This document shows, one piece after another, positions 1-8,346 of a stretch of 23,810 nt of DNA. Numbering within the stretch: the first letter of the stretch is position 1; each line of letters begins with the position of its first letter. The notes beneath the pieces were generated by a model. It was not told where the DNA came from and did not search any database. It saw only the letters and a list, made by a program, of their open reading frames with translations. This DNA is from Bremia lactucae (lineage: Eukaryota > Oomycota > Peronosporomycetes > Peronosporales > Peronosporaceae): assembly GCF_004359215.1 (NCBI RefSeq), contig NC_090620.1, positions 333,906-357,715 of the forward strand. The letters are read 5' to 3'. Both the position numbers and the translations under genes were made by a program.

Positions 1-488
1 CCGAGTAAGCCCACTCTGAGGCCTTACCGCGCAGATGCGACATGGCGTACGACACCATCCGGCTCTCGACCTCGATGAGCTGCGCGACACCGCATTGCTC
101 CACGGCTAACATCCAGTGGACAATCGTGTGCGCTGCAGTTCCATCGAACTTGGGCGGGTCCATTCGAATGGGCCTCGGCTGATGCGGCCGGGCAGAGAGC
201 ATCTCAACAGTCCTGTTGAGAGCCTCGCTCCGAGCCTGCTCATGCCTCAGCTCATCCTAAGTCTGAGTGACGGACTTCGCCGCAGCATGGCTCTGTGCAT
301 CGGACGCTGCTCTCCGCTGTCCGAGCACGAACGCCTCAAACTGCTCCAAACTGAGCAACAAGTTGCTCAGGAGGACTACCAGGAGCCTGGCCAGGGCTTG
401 TTCACCAAGTCCCTGCGCCATAAGCCCTGTCACCTCCCGATGATGTTCGGAGAGGTGGAGAAAATGAGCCCAATCAATATTGAGTCAT
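1..488 (-). pseudogene. gag 5' fragment, family 1 gypsy element running off the left edge
   Basis: Read on the minus strand this matches the 5' part of the gag at 4223-5305, so it is a second, inverted copy of the family 1 gag. The frame predicts an Ala/Gln/Glu-rich, probably helical N-terminal segment, then the proline-rich stretch and the MDPPKFDG-type start of the capsid domain. It keeps about 55 bp of N-terminal coding sequence that the 4223 copy has lost. The initiator region (486-488) is out of frame with the rest because of a 2-nt indel, and an in-frame TAG sits at 257-259, also present in the 4223 copy. The gene continues beyond base 1. It lies directly downstream (minus sense) of its LTR and primer-binding site. 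Confidence 0.8.
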
Positions 489-530
489 CCTCACGTACAC
501 ACGCAGAGATGCGGGTCGTGGGAAGGATTT

Positions 531-542
531 CAAGTGCTACCA
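531..542 (-). other. primer-binding site, family 1 (minus copy)
   Basis: On the minus strand, two bases after the LTR end, the sequence reads TGGTAGCACTTG. The same string follows the plus-strand family 1 LTR at 4169. Position after the 5' LTR and the TGG start are what a tRNA-primed PBS requires. TGGTAGC resembles PBSs complementary to initiator tRNA-Met (family knowledge), but I cannot check the host tRNA. Confidence 0.6.
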
Positions 543-544
543 AG

Positions 545-1096
545 TGTAGGCGGGTACGTCGTAATGCGGCCATGCTGTACTTAGACACACATCCTAGCAC
601 AGCGAGGGGGCGGTTTGACCAGCTTCTCTTGCGTGCAGTGAGGTAGTTGTGGTAGGCGCGTTAGCGACCTCACCCAACACACTAAGAATTTTGATTAGGA
701 GTCGTCACGGGAGCGGTAATCGGCTCCTCGTGCGCACTTATCAAGTAGGAAGAAGTTTGGAGACTGATTTATATTTTATCGTATCAAATATAATACCTAT
801 TTTTACCAATCAAAATGTCATCTCTATAGATAACACTTAATATGTATTGCGAACGTATCTTTCTAGATACCTCGCGTAACGGATGACGCTAGCCGTCATC
901 ACGGATGACGCTGGGCGTCATCCTTCCTAATGTGAATGCGCCCATGTGCATCACATACACAAGGGTTGGTCACAAATGTGAACCACACCCGAGTGCTGGG
1001 TCTAATTACTTTATTATAGTGTTGACCATCCCCTTAAGCACACCAAGTGTACTTAACGGGGAATGGGTACCATTAGGGCAACTTTAGCCCGTTACA
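545..1096 (-). repeat. family 1 LTR (5' LTR of the minus-strand element)
   Basis: On the minus strand it starts TGTAACGGGC and ends GCCCGCCTACA, the same termini as the LTRs at 3634-4166 and 10043-10559, with alignable sequence throughout. It is the 5' LTR because the PBS and gag follow it. It carries two adjacent TGACG/CGTCA hairpins at 882-900 and 903-923 where the other family 1 LTRs have one. Its right end abuts the interior of a family 2 antisense ORF, so the element inserted there. The target-site duplication cannot be checked because the other end lies off-window. Confidence 0.85.
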
Positions 1097-1661
1097 AGTA
1101 AACCTCTCCAGACAAGCTATAGATAGCTGCTCGGGCAAAAGCCACGGCTTCTTCTCAGGGGCAAGACGAGACATTTTAGTGTCTACGATCCCCTGAGTGG
1201 TACCCACTGAAGCAGGGGTACCACAAGAACTTTTATTACGATGGCTTACGCCATCGTCATCACCACGCATAGAAATATATGCGGGTGACGACACGGGAGA
1301 CGGTGCTGGCGATGAGGAATCATCCTTATCGTCGAAACCGAACATGCTGTAGCGAATGCTACCACCACGTCTAATCGAATGAGCTACCCTCATACGAAGG
1401 CTCATAGTCAGCCACCTGACGATGATCAGGCGACTGTTCTGTTCTCCCCGAGTCGGCCATTTCGTCCGACTCGCATTCGTAGTCGACCTCCAAAGAGGGG
1501 TCGCATTAACGTGGTGTATCACCACATGCACCCGCAAAATTTAGAGTTGCGGGAGAAGATGACACTACGGCAGACGGAACGTCTGCCGCAAGATACAATA
1601 ATGCGTTGCCCGCGGCTGCATGAACCGCAGCTGAAGGCGCTGCACTATTCGCATACCGCAT
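1097..1661 (-). pseudogene. antisense ORF (aORF) of family 2, copy a, truncated by LTR insertion
   Basis: Starting at the ATG at 1659-1661 the minus strand encodes a protein that aligns with the plus-strand ORF at 10886: Ala-rich start, then CDPSLEVDYECESDEMADS, QSP and DYEPS blocks, then after frame breaks an acidic Ser/Pro segment (SSPAPSP) and a GDDDGVSHRNKSS stretch, and a LAPEKKPWLLPE motif. An in-frame TAA precedes DPSL and further breaks follow it. The frame is cut at 1097 by the family 1 LTR, so the QAW...IGRE part is missing. It lies antisense to its own element, 132 bp inside the 3' LTR at 1793. Function unknown; no recognised domain. Confidence 0.65.
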
Positions 1662-1779
1662 GGACTTGTTAACCATGCAATAGAATTAAAATGATGATTC
1701 TGACCAATCAACATCGTTTTTAATAAAGTGTTCTTATAGTGACCACTTTACCCAATAACAGTCAGAGTGATTGTCGTTT

Positions 1780-1792
1780 AAGGGAGGGGTGA
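1780..1792 (+). other. polypurine tract of family 2
   Basis: AAGGGAGGGGTGA lies immediately upstream of the LTR at 1793 and is the expected plus-strand primer site. The inverted copies at 10755 and 20645 show the same arrangement. It fixes the orientation of the element: its body lies to the left, so the LTR at 1793 is a 3' LTR. Confidence 0.7.
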
Positions 1793-2232
1793 TGTAACGG
1801 GGTGTATCGTTACATGAGATCAACACTTGAAGGTTGTTAATTAATATATTATCTTAAAGGTGGATAACATATGGAAAATATCTCTTTGTATGGTAATATT
1901 CTAAAACGCTAATCCCTTGGTAGATATAAACCATTATATATGCTTTCTCCGCGGTCCAGTCAGCGCTGGACGCGCACAAAGAGAAAGACAGATAAGACTT
2001 TTTATACATGTTTTGTATTAGTTTATAATTAGGTTAGTATTAAGTAGATAGACAAGAAGAACTTTATTATATTAATACAGTTTTATTTAACCCTCTTTAA
2101 AACCAGTGCTTAAAGAGAATACTTTCTCTGCACGTACTAGTGTACGTGAAGTGACGTGAGGCACCACTCGCACTGAGGCAGTGCGAAGTGGACTTGTACT
2201 GAAGCAGTACAAGTCGGCAGTGCCCCGTTACA
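1793..2232 (+). repeat. family 2 LTR (3' LTR)
   Basis: 440 bp, beginning TGTAACGGGG and ending CCCCGTTACA, an unusually long terminal inverted repeat for an LTR. It follows a polypurine tract. The first 22 bases themselves form an imperfect hairpin ending in GTTACA. From 2015 onward it is identical to the LTR at 21064-21511, while 1793-2014 is clearly diverged from the corresponding part of that LTR. No PBS-like sequence follows it. Confidence 0.85.
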
Positions 2233-2737
2233 CATGTAGTTAACACTAATCAAATTTATCACTGGCTTTTATTGAAGGGAAGTATACTCTCTTGGCTTGA
2301 TTTTGTGCTTTCTTTCGGTGTGTCTGATTCATTCATACCTGTGAGGTCTACTTTCTCAATCTTCCCCGGTAAAATGCAACGATCGGCGCGCATCTTGTTA
2401 AATACATTGATTGTCATTTCAAAGAGCAGACTAAACTCATACATCAATATATCGTTTTATGATCGAATAAAGAGAACCAACTTTGAAACAACACACAATG
2501 CGTTTGAACTTTATTGAGAAGTGATTACCGTAGGTTTTTACTTCGAGCTTGTCAGTCATAAGTTACTACAGGTCCGCTGGATTGCTCCTTTGATTCTCTA
2601 CTGATGTTCTACCTGATCCAAACTTGGATAGTCCACGTGATGCTTTTGTGGAATAGTCCACTTATATCCATGTAGCGCAAGCAAATCTGCAACTCTTATC
2701 CATGCAGCTTAAATGTCGTAACTACAATATTCCGACA
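2233..2737 (-). repeat. probable Ty1/copia 3' LTR and flank
   Basis: On the minus strand, after the end of the copia pol, a purine-rich tract (AAGGAAGGAG, 2738-2747) is followed by TGTCGGAATATTG, a plausible copia LTR start at 2737. The stretch is AT-rich, contains an AATAAA on the minus strand near 2512, and no recognisable gene. A 62-codon minus-strand frame at 2259-2447 is unrecognised and probably chance. I cannot fix the left boundary; the region ends at the family 2 LTR. A copy lies at 21512-22016. Confidence 0.4.
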
Positions 2738-3037
2738 CTCCTTCCTTACGCTTCCAAGCTCTGCCAGGTTCCTAGATATTCTGTTTGAGAGAGCACAGCA
2801 TGCACAGCTCCTGCTGACGTGGTGGCGCAAATGCCTTATTCAGTAAGTCCGCCAGCATCACCGATGTGTGAGCATGTACCGGAGTCACGATCTTCTTCTT
2901 CAAAAGATCCTTTACAGTTTAATGTCGATATGTTTGGTTCGCTCAGAGCTCTTTTCACGCTTGAGCTACTGATAACATTTTGGTTGTCCATGTGGATCAT
3001 CATTGGTTCTTAAAGTAGTGTGGCAATCTCTTTAGAA

Positions 3038-3081
3038 AGCTCGCGAAGTCCAGTCAGCTCGCGAAGTCCAGTAAGCTCGCG
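3038..3081. repeat. 18-bp tandem repeat, 2.4 copies
   Basis: Units at 3038-3055, 3056-3073 and a partial unit at 3074-3081, each beginning AGCTCGCGAAGTCCAGT; the first two differ only at the last base. On the minus strand they encode a repeated RELTGL within the copia RNase H. Duplicated at 22317-22360. Confidence 0.85.
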
Positions 3082-3086
3082 TGTTG

Positions 3087-3198
3087 CCATTGTAGACAAT
3101 GCTACAGCACCTGGCTTTTTGCAGATTCATCCAATGATCGCTTCCATTGTAGACAATGCAACAGCACCTGGCTTTTTGAAGATTCATCCAATGATCAT
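3087..3198. repeat. 57-bp tandem duplication inside copia RNase H
   Basis: Unit 1 (3087-3143) and unit 2 (3144-3198) both contain CCATTGTAGACAATGC followed by an AGCACCTGGCTTTTTG block and ATTCATCCAATGATC. On the minus strand each encodes a KKPGAVALSTM segment after an in-frame stop. Copies differ by a few bases, so the duplication is not very recent. Duplicated at 22366-22477. Confidence 0.85.
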
Positions 3199-3633
3199 GC
3201 TATTAACGCGAAATATTCCATTGCTCGTCGACTTTCGATCCGCTTGATCACCGGCAAAGCCGGCGTCACTGTAGCAATCAAGTCGCACTATACCATTCTT
3301 CAGTGAGTCGTTGCCACCTAAATGTAATTCAATCCTTTTTCGTTGCCTTTTAATACCTAACGATGCGTTTGGCAATACACCAATTAACTTTCGTCGGAGT
3401 ATGCGATCGACGAATGGCCTTGTGCACAGCCAAGGCTATGTCCGGTCTCGTGTATCTTGCCAACCACAACAGAGATCCAACCAGTGACTGAAACTGTTGC
3501 TGCACCCCCATTACCATTACTATCTTTTCCAAGTAACATATCACGAATGCGTTCGTCACGATCCATTCCGATGTGGTGTTGAGTAACTCGTTGATTGTAG
3601 GTTCCTGATCGATTATGTATCCACTTTCAGCTG

Positions 3634-4166
3634 TGTAACGAGCTAAAGTTGCTCTAATGTTGCACAGTCCCCGTTTAGTGCACTTGGTGTACTGAAGGGG
3701 ATGGTCAACACTATAATAAAGTAATTAGACCCAGCACTCGAGTGTGGTTCACATTTGTGACCAACCCTTGGATATGTGATGCACATAGGTGCATTCACAT
3801 TAGGAGGGACGACGGCTACCGTCATCCGTTAAGCGAGCTATCTAGAAATATACGCTCGCAATACACAGTAAGTGTTATCTACAGAGATGACATTTTTATT
3901 TGTAAAAATAGGTGTTTATATTTAATGCGATTAAATATAAAATCAGTCTGGAAACTACTTCCTACTTGGTAAGTGCGCACGAGGAGCCGGATTTCCTCTT
4001 TCATGACGACACTTTCCCAGAGTACTTAGTGCGTTGGGCGAGGTCGCTAACGCGCCCACCACATCTACCTCACTGCACGCAAGAGAAGCTGGTCAAACCG
4101 CTTCTTCGCTGTGCTAGGGTGTGTGTCTGAGTAGAGCGTGGCCGCATTACGACGTGCCCGCCTACA
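3634..4166 (+). repeat. family 1 LTR, 5' LTR of the plus-strand element
   Basis: 533 bp from TGTAACGAGC to GCCCGCCTACA, followed two bases later by the PBS and then gag. It aligns along its length with 10043-10559 but with many substitutions and indels, so the pair is old or of mixed origin. A 12-bp AT-rich inverted repeat (arms 3915-3926 and 3930-3941, loop GCG) includes a TATA-like sequence and is conserved in the 3' LTR; it is the best candidate for the core promoter. Confidence 0.88.
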
Positions 4167-4168
4167 CT

Positions 4169-4180
4169 TGGTAGCACTTG
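4169..4180 (+). other. primer-binding site, family 1
   Basis: TGGTAGCACTTG two bases after the 5' LTR end, identical to the minus-strand copy at 531-542 and sharing TGGTARCACT with the family 3 PBSs at 12964 and 12151. The priming tRNA is probably of initiator-Met type by resemblance; this is inference. Confidence 0.6.
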
Positions 4181-4222
4181 AAATCCTTCCCACGACCCGC
4201 ATCGCTGCGTGTGTACGTGAGG

Positions 4223-5305
4223 ATGAGCCTCATTATTGATTGGGCTCATTTTCTCTACCTCCTGGGTAGTCCTCCTGAGCAACATGTTGCTCAGTTGGAG
4301 CAGTTTGAGGCGTTCGTGCTCGGATAGCGGAGAGCAGCGTCCGATGCACAGAGCCATGCTGCGGCGAAGTCCGTCACTCAGACTTAGGATGAGCTGAGGC
4401 ATGAGCAGGCTCGGAGCGAGGCTCTCAACAGGACTGTTGAGATGCTCTCTGCCCGGCCGCATCAGCCGAGGCCCATTCGAATGGACCCGCCCAAGTTCGA
4501 TGGAACTGCAGCGCACACGATTGTCCACTGGATGTTAGCCGTGGAGCAATGCGGTGTCGCGCAGCTCATCGAGGTCGAGAGCCGGATGGTGTCGTACGCC
4601 ATGTCGCATCTGCGCGGTAAGGCCTCGGAGTGGGCTTACTCGGCGCTTATAGCGGACAGAAAGGCGTTCCCTATATGGGCGATCTTTAAGACAAAGATTC
4701 GCGCCATGTACCAGCCGCCGAACAACGAAGTGTTGCTTCAGGTGCGCTTCTTTGGAGCGCGACAGGCGAAGCGATCTCTGCAAGAGTATGTGCAAGAGAT
4801 GCGCTCGCTGTCGGCGTCCATAACCGTAGGTCCGATTCCGGAGCACATTAAGGTGCCCACGTTTATGAACGGACTACGGAATGGCCCACCGCGACAGGCC
4901 GTTTTCAGAAAGGTGCCGTCGACGATGGAAGAGGCAATCCAAATTGCCTTAGTTGAGGAGCAATCCTACAACAGTGCCTCGGCGACAGCTTGGTATAAGC
5001 CGTCGGCCGAGAGGCCAGATGCTACTCCCATGGAGTTGGGCAATGCAGACGTTGTCTGCTATGATTGCGGCATGCGCGGCCATATGATGGGCTGCTATGC
5101 CAGGGTTCCTGCTGGGGATAGATACCACAAGAGGACTCCCTTTTCGAAGAGCGATGGCAAGAACCAGCGTGTGAGACGCATGAATTCTGCATCGACCACT
5201 GAGAGGTCGGGAAATGCAGGAGCGCAGAAGGGGCGGGATGCCCCACTCACGCGGACTCTGAAACTACCCCTAACTTTAGAGTTGTGGAACAAATGGGTAG
5301 CATAG
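4223..5305 (+). pseudogene. gag, family 1 Ty3/gypsy element
   Basis: Nucleocapsid/capsid precursor. The ATG at 4223 (MSLIIDWAHF) is in frame with the long open part beginning at 4442, interrupted by TAG at 4325 (CAG in the inverted copy) and TAG at 4385. The capsid region (about 4480-4990) has the typical retrotransposon gag pattern: SEWAY, then a QxxRxxLxxxxQ-like segment (RQAKRSLQEYVQEMRSLSAS), a MNGLRNGP turn and a basic C-terminus. A zinc knuckle follows (CYDCGMRGHMMGC, about 5057-5095) with HX3C spacing instead of the standard HX4C. About 55 bp of the N-terminal part are deleted compared with the copy at 1-488. The stop at 5303-5305 lies in a different frame from the protease. Confidence 0.85.
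4275..4294. repeat. 20-bp perfect palindrome in gag leader
   Basis: CTGAGCAACATGTTGCTCAG is fully self-complementary. The inverted gag copy in 1-488 carries the same palindrome with a changed central pair. It lies near the gag start; a dimerisation or packaging role would be speculation. Confidence 0.7.
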
Positions 5306-5903
5306 TCCCTGAGGTCTTAAAATTTCGGACATCAACCCTGCTGCTCTATAGCGCTCAAGTACGAGGCTATGACCAGGTGATGACCCTCCTAGTGGATTCG
5401 AGTGCATCACAAAATTTTGTAAAACTCGCGGCTCTAAGAAAGAGACCGGCGATGTTTGAGTCGCTTTGACAGTTTGGCAAGCGAGAAGAGGCGACCGTTC
5501 TTTAGCGAACGCCGCACTCATTAACTCTGAGGGAGTTCAGGTAGAACTCGCTTTCAGCTTTAGTGACTTTTCTTGTAAAGAGAAGTTCACAGTGCTAGGA
5601 ATGGAGAGTCTTTATGACCTCATCCTAGGCATGCCATGGTTGGCGAAGTACCAACCATGGATAGACTGGCATACACGCACAGTTTCGAGCTCTACGCAGG
5701 ACACCGGAAGGGGTGTGCTCCTGCGAGAGGTGTATGTAACTGATGTCGTGTCGAACACAGTCGAGGGTGCGTTGACGGGATGTCAAACGTCACCAATTCC
5801 TACCCACCTCGTGGAGACTGGGGTAGTGAAAAGGACGATGACAAGTAGTCATGCTTTCGAATTTCCTGCACAGAGCATAAAATCCTGTGGCAGCAGACGA
5901 TGA
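5257..5903 (+). pseudogene. aspartic protease region of pol, family 1
   Basis: The retropepsin that would cut gag-pol. In the frame of 5284 it reads ADSETTPNFRVVEQMG, then MTLLVDSSASQNFV (active site 5395-5403), where the usual D-[ST]-G is DSS. A TGA at 5467 and a frameshift near 5502 follow. The second half continues from about 5500 in the next frame: ALINSEGVQVELAF, FTVLGMESLYDLILGMPWL (the ILG flap/helix motif) and a WIDWHTRT tail. A 10-bp hairpin (5634-5643/5651-5660) lies in the GMPWLAKYQPW coding. The frame differs from gag; whether that was once a programmed shift cannot be told in so broken a copy. The frame ends at 5903. Confidence 0.8.
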
Positions 5904-6087
5904 GCTGACAGGAAGTCAAGCGTCGCATGAACCGGCACGGCGCCTAGAGCCTGGTGCGATTGGAAGGGGTGCGTTAGCCAGGAGAGCAACGGCACCCGCT
6001 TCCCAAAAATCTCGTCGTTACTCAGAGAGCGAATACCCGACAGATTAGGACGATCAAAGGCACGTCTAAACGAGTGACAATCGGAGA
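5904..6087 (+). pseudogene. degenerate protease-RT linker, family 1
   Basis: No frame stays open and no motif is visible. By position it is the variable linker between protease and reverse transcriptase of the same polyprotein. Frames resume at about 6088. Confidence 0.4.
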
Positions 6088-7320
6088 GTGACGTTTGTAT
6101 CAGTTCCTATTAGCGAGGACGGGCCTTTGAACGAGGTGTTCGAGGCCGCCAAAGACGAAATTGCAGAGGCATCCTCAGTTGAGGTGCTCCGTCAAGTCTT
6201 TAAATCTACCGAGGAGATAGTAAATCTCCCGGAAATGTCGTGGGGTCTGTTCCTTGCCGAGTTAAAGGAAGGAAAGATCCACGAAATAGTCACACCAGTT
6301 CCAAAAGAGGACTTGGTGGACTGTTGCTCGTCGTCCACAATGGACAAGAGTGATCTAGAACGGACAAAAATACAAATACACGGTTCGCTGCTCAAGGCTG
6401 GAATGCCTTGAGATACAGTCCGTTCTTCGAGGTTCTGTGGAAACATCGTGATGTGTTCCCAGAAGAAGTGCCGAGCCGCCTACCAGCAGATAGGGGCATC
6501 GGGCACGAGATAGACCTCGAACCTGGCACCAAGTATTGTGTGACCAGGCAATGGCCGTTGCCGAAAGAACAAGTCGATTATATCGATGAGTTCTTCGACA
6601 AGCGAGCCAAGGCGGGACATGTGCGTGAGAGCAAATCGCCTCACTGCAGCCCGACCTTTTGTGTGCGTAAAGCCACAGGTGGATGGCGCGTGGTTCATGC
6701 TTACAATAAGCTGAATACGGCGACCGTACCGGCGCAAGCGCCAATCCCGCGGACAGATGTCTTGTTGAACTCCATGGGAAAGTCAACTATCTTTTCCCGT
6801 TGAATTTGAAGGATGGCTAGTATCAGGTACTCATGAGAGGAGTCCGATGTAGCCAAAACGGCAGTAAGCACCCCAAGCGGTATGCTTTGGGAGTGGCTTG
6901 TGACGCCCTAAAATTGGAAAACCCACCGCCTACATTCAACCCAGTGGTGGCTCACGTGATGCGTCAGCACCGTGCCTACGCGTCCCATTACTTTGACGAT
7001 GTATTCGTGCGTAGTAGGGCCGAGGACGGGCTGCGTGCAATAGAGTCGCACAAGCATCATTTAGACGCTAAGTTATAGACTTTAAAGGACGCCCAATTGT
7101 ACGTCAACTTGCAAAAGTGCGTCATGGGGGTCCCTGAGATACCTGTACTGGGCTGCATCGTTGGTACACATGGTGTACGAGCAGACCCAGACAAGATAAA
7201 CTTAGTAAAGGAATGGCCAATCCCACGGCATGTGAAGGATTGCGCCAATTCCTAGGGCTCGCTAATTACTTAAATAAATATAGCAAGAATTATGCAGAGC
7301 AAACTAAACCATTATTTTAG
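6088..7320 (+). pseudogene. reverse transcriptase, family 1
   Basis: The linker EEIVNLPEMSWGLFLAELKEG (6088-6410) leads into RT after a frameshift at about 6410. RT blocks appear in order: FFEVLWKHRDVFPEEVPSRLP, GHEIDLEPGT, QWPLPKEQ, TFCVRKATGGWRVVHAYNKLN, PIPRTDVLLNSMG, then a broken stretch with stops near 6803 and 6818, GVACD, and the catalytic HYFDDVFV (FDD at 6992-7000, both aspartates kept). The thumb follows after a TAG at 7076-7078: LYVNLQKC, LGCIVGTHGVRADPDKI, and KEWPIPRHVKD, then a frameshift near 7230 into RQFLGLANYLNKYSKNY. The part around the first catalytic Asp (KDG-YQVLM) has lost a Tyr codon to TAG. Not functional as it stands. Confidence 0.88.
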
Positions 7321-8060
7321 CTCCTTCAAAAGAACGCAGAATGGGTTTGGTTAAAAGAACAAGATGATGCGTTCACATCACTGAAGCAATCTCTTGTAGA
7401 CCGGTCTTGGCATTACCAGACGAGGATAAGCCCTTTAGCGTCGTCTACGATGCAAGTAACTTTGCAATCGGCAGCGCGCTCATGCAGAAGGGATGACGAC
7501 GGCGTTGACCGCGTCATCTCTTATCAGTCCCGGCTTTTAAAAGCCGCGGAACTGAATTACCCGTATATGACAAAGAACTACTTTCAATAAAGTATGCTCT
7601 TGTCAAATTTCGTGTGCACCTATTGGACACCGAACCATTTGTGGTTTATACGGATCACGCATCACTGCGTACCGCAATAAACCCACCGCACCTCTCGCCT
7701 AGAATGGCAAGATGGCTTACATTCTTCTCTGAATTTAATTTAAAAGTTATATACAAGCCGGGTAAGTCAAATGTCTTGGCTGACGCTTTATCGCGCAGAC
7801 CAGACTTCGAGGTGAGACACCAGGAAAGTGTGTCTAGTGCTAAAGCACAATTTCAGCGGTCAACGTTGGCAGCCATGAAGGCATACCACGTGACAGGCTC
7901 ATTAGCCACTGAGGTAAAAGAGAGCTTCAGTCAGGACGACCATTGTCGCCTACTGTTGCATCACTTTGGTGGACGAAAGGTTCCCCTCCCGTCGCACCTG
8001 AAAGCTAAGCTAAATCGCTTTAGCTACAGCGATGTCATGTTATGGCATCAGCTGTCACCT
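7321..8060 (+). pseudogene. RNase H domain and linker, family 1
   Basis: Starts with the connection LLQKNAEWVWLKEQDDAF, then FSVVYDASNFAIGSALMQ with the first catalytic Asp at 7449-7451, SYQSRLLKAAELNYP, then KELLSIKYALVKFR (catalytic Glu), VVYTDHASLRTAI with a further Asp, and VLADALSRRP closing the domain near 7800. These are the standard gypsy RNase H blocks. Frameshifts lie near 7400 and 7490-7560; the part from 7614 to about 8060 is open. The open tail (to about 8055) is the linker towards the integrase zinc finger. An inverted repeat (8008-8014/8019-8025) lies near its end. Confidence 0.87.
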
Positions 8061-8346
8061 TGTGATCCCTATAGCAACTCCCGAAGAGTGGAGCAAGCAA
8101 TTGCCCTTTGTGGAGTTCGGTATAAATAACAGTGTCCACGCCAGCACGGGTGAGACACCGTTTTATATTAATGGACTGCGCCATCCTCGGACGCCAGTCT
8201 CGTTTGTGCACACCCCGAGTCTTAGTGGGGGAGGGCCCCTCACTATGCCCGGTGCGAAAGAGGGACATAGTTTCGTCAATACGACGATGACCCGCGAGGG
8301 TATCATCTCAAAGATAGTAATTTGCCCTAGTGACCCTGCCAGTTAA
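8061..8346 (+). pseudogene. integrase remnant with the catalytic core deleted, family 1
   Basis: Directly after the linker the sequence jumps to the last part of the integrase core: EEWSKQLPFVEFGINNSVHA followed by STGETPFYINGLRHPRTP, an almost universal end-of-core block in gypsy integrases. The HHCC zinc-binding domain and the core with the D, D and E residues are absent; in the family 3 copy the corresponding stretch is about 600 bp (17020-17590). The junction lies at about 8060-8085. This element cannot integrate by itself. The downstream frame stays open to 8346. Confidence 0.8.

Larger units (their letters stand above)
2748..3633 (-). pseudogene. Ty1/copia pol 3' fragment (RT end and RNase H)
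   Basis: The minus strand gives, in order, a copia RT C-terminus (QSLVGSLLWLARYTRPDIA, then AKRIVRY), the RNase H signature CYSDAGFAGDQADRKSTSN, KKPGAVALSTME, RTKHIDIK, and MLADLLNKAF near the end of pol. These match Ty1/copia RT-RNase H order. The frame is broken repeatedly: IIG is followed by a stop, and RTKHIDIK by another. Two tandem duplications expand the RNase H part (3038-3081 and 3087-3198). The 5' remainder of pol is absent: the fragment is cut at 3633 by the family 1 LTR and does not resume beyond 10559. A copy lies at 22027-22912. Confidence 0.8.
2015..4531. repeat. left copy of a 2.5 kb direct repeat (19,279 bp offset)
   Basis: Every line compared between 2015-4531 and 21294-23810 is the same, with no indel; all open frames in the two copies translate identically. 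Identity starts inside a family 2 LTR and runs to the window edge, so the true repeat is longer. It contains the second half of that LTR, the copia remnant, the family 1 5' LTR and the start of gag. It is either a recent duplication or an assembly artefact. Confidence 0.9.

Noticed and set aside
116..840. Plus-strand open frames over the left edge (177 and 64 codons)
   Set aside because: They are the reverse strand of family 1 gag and LTR; the minus-strand reading matches gag at 4223-5305, so these are shadows. The same applies to minus-strand frames at 4070-4528 and 23349-23807.
2259..2447. A 62-codon minus-strand protein gene (repeated at 21538-21726)
   Set aside because: Its appearance twice is explained by the 2.5 kb duplication, it lies in a probable copia LTR/flank, and no motif is visible.
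5200..5310. Programmed frameshift between gag and protease
   Set aside because: Gag and protease are in different frames, but the element has many random indels and I see no convincing slippery site with supporting structure; it cannot be separated from decay.
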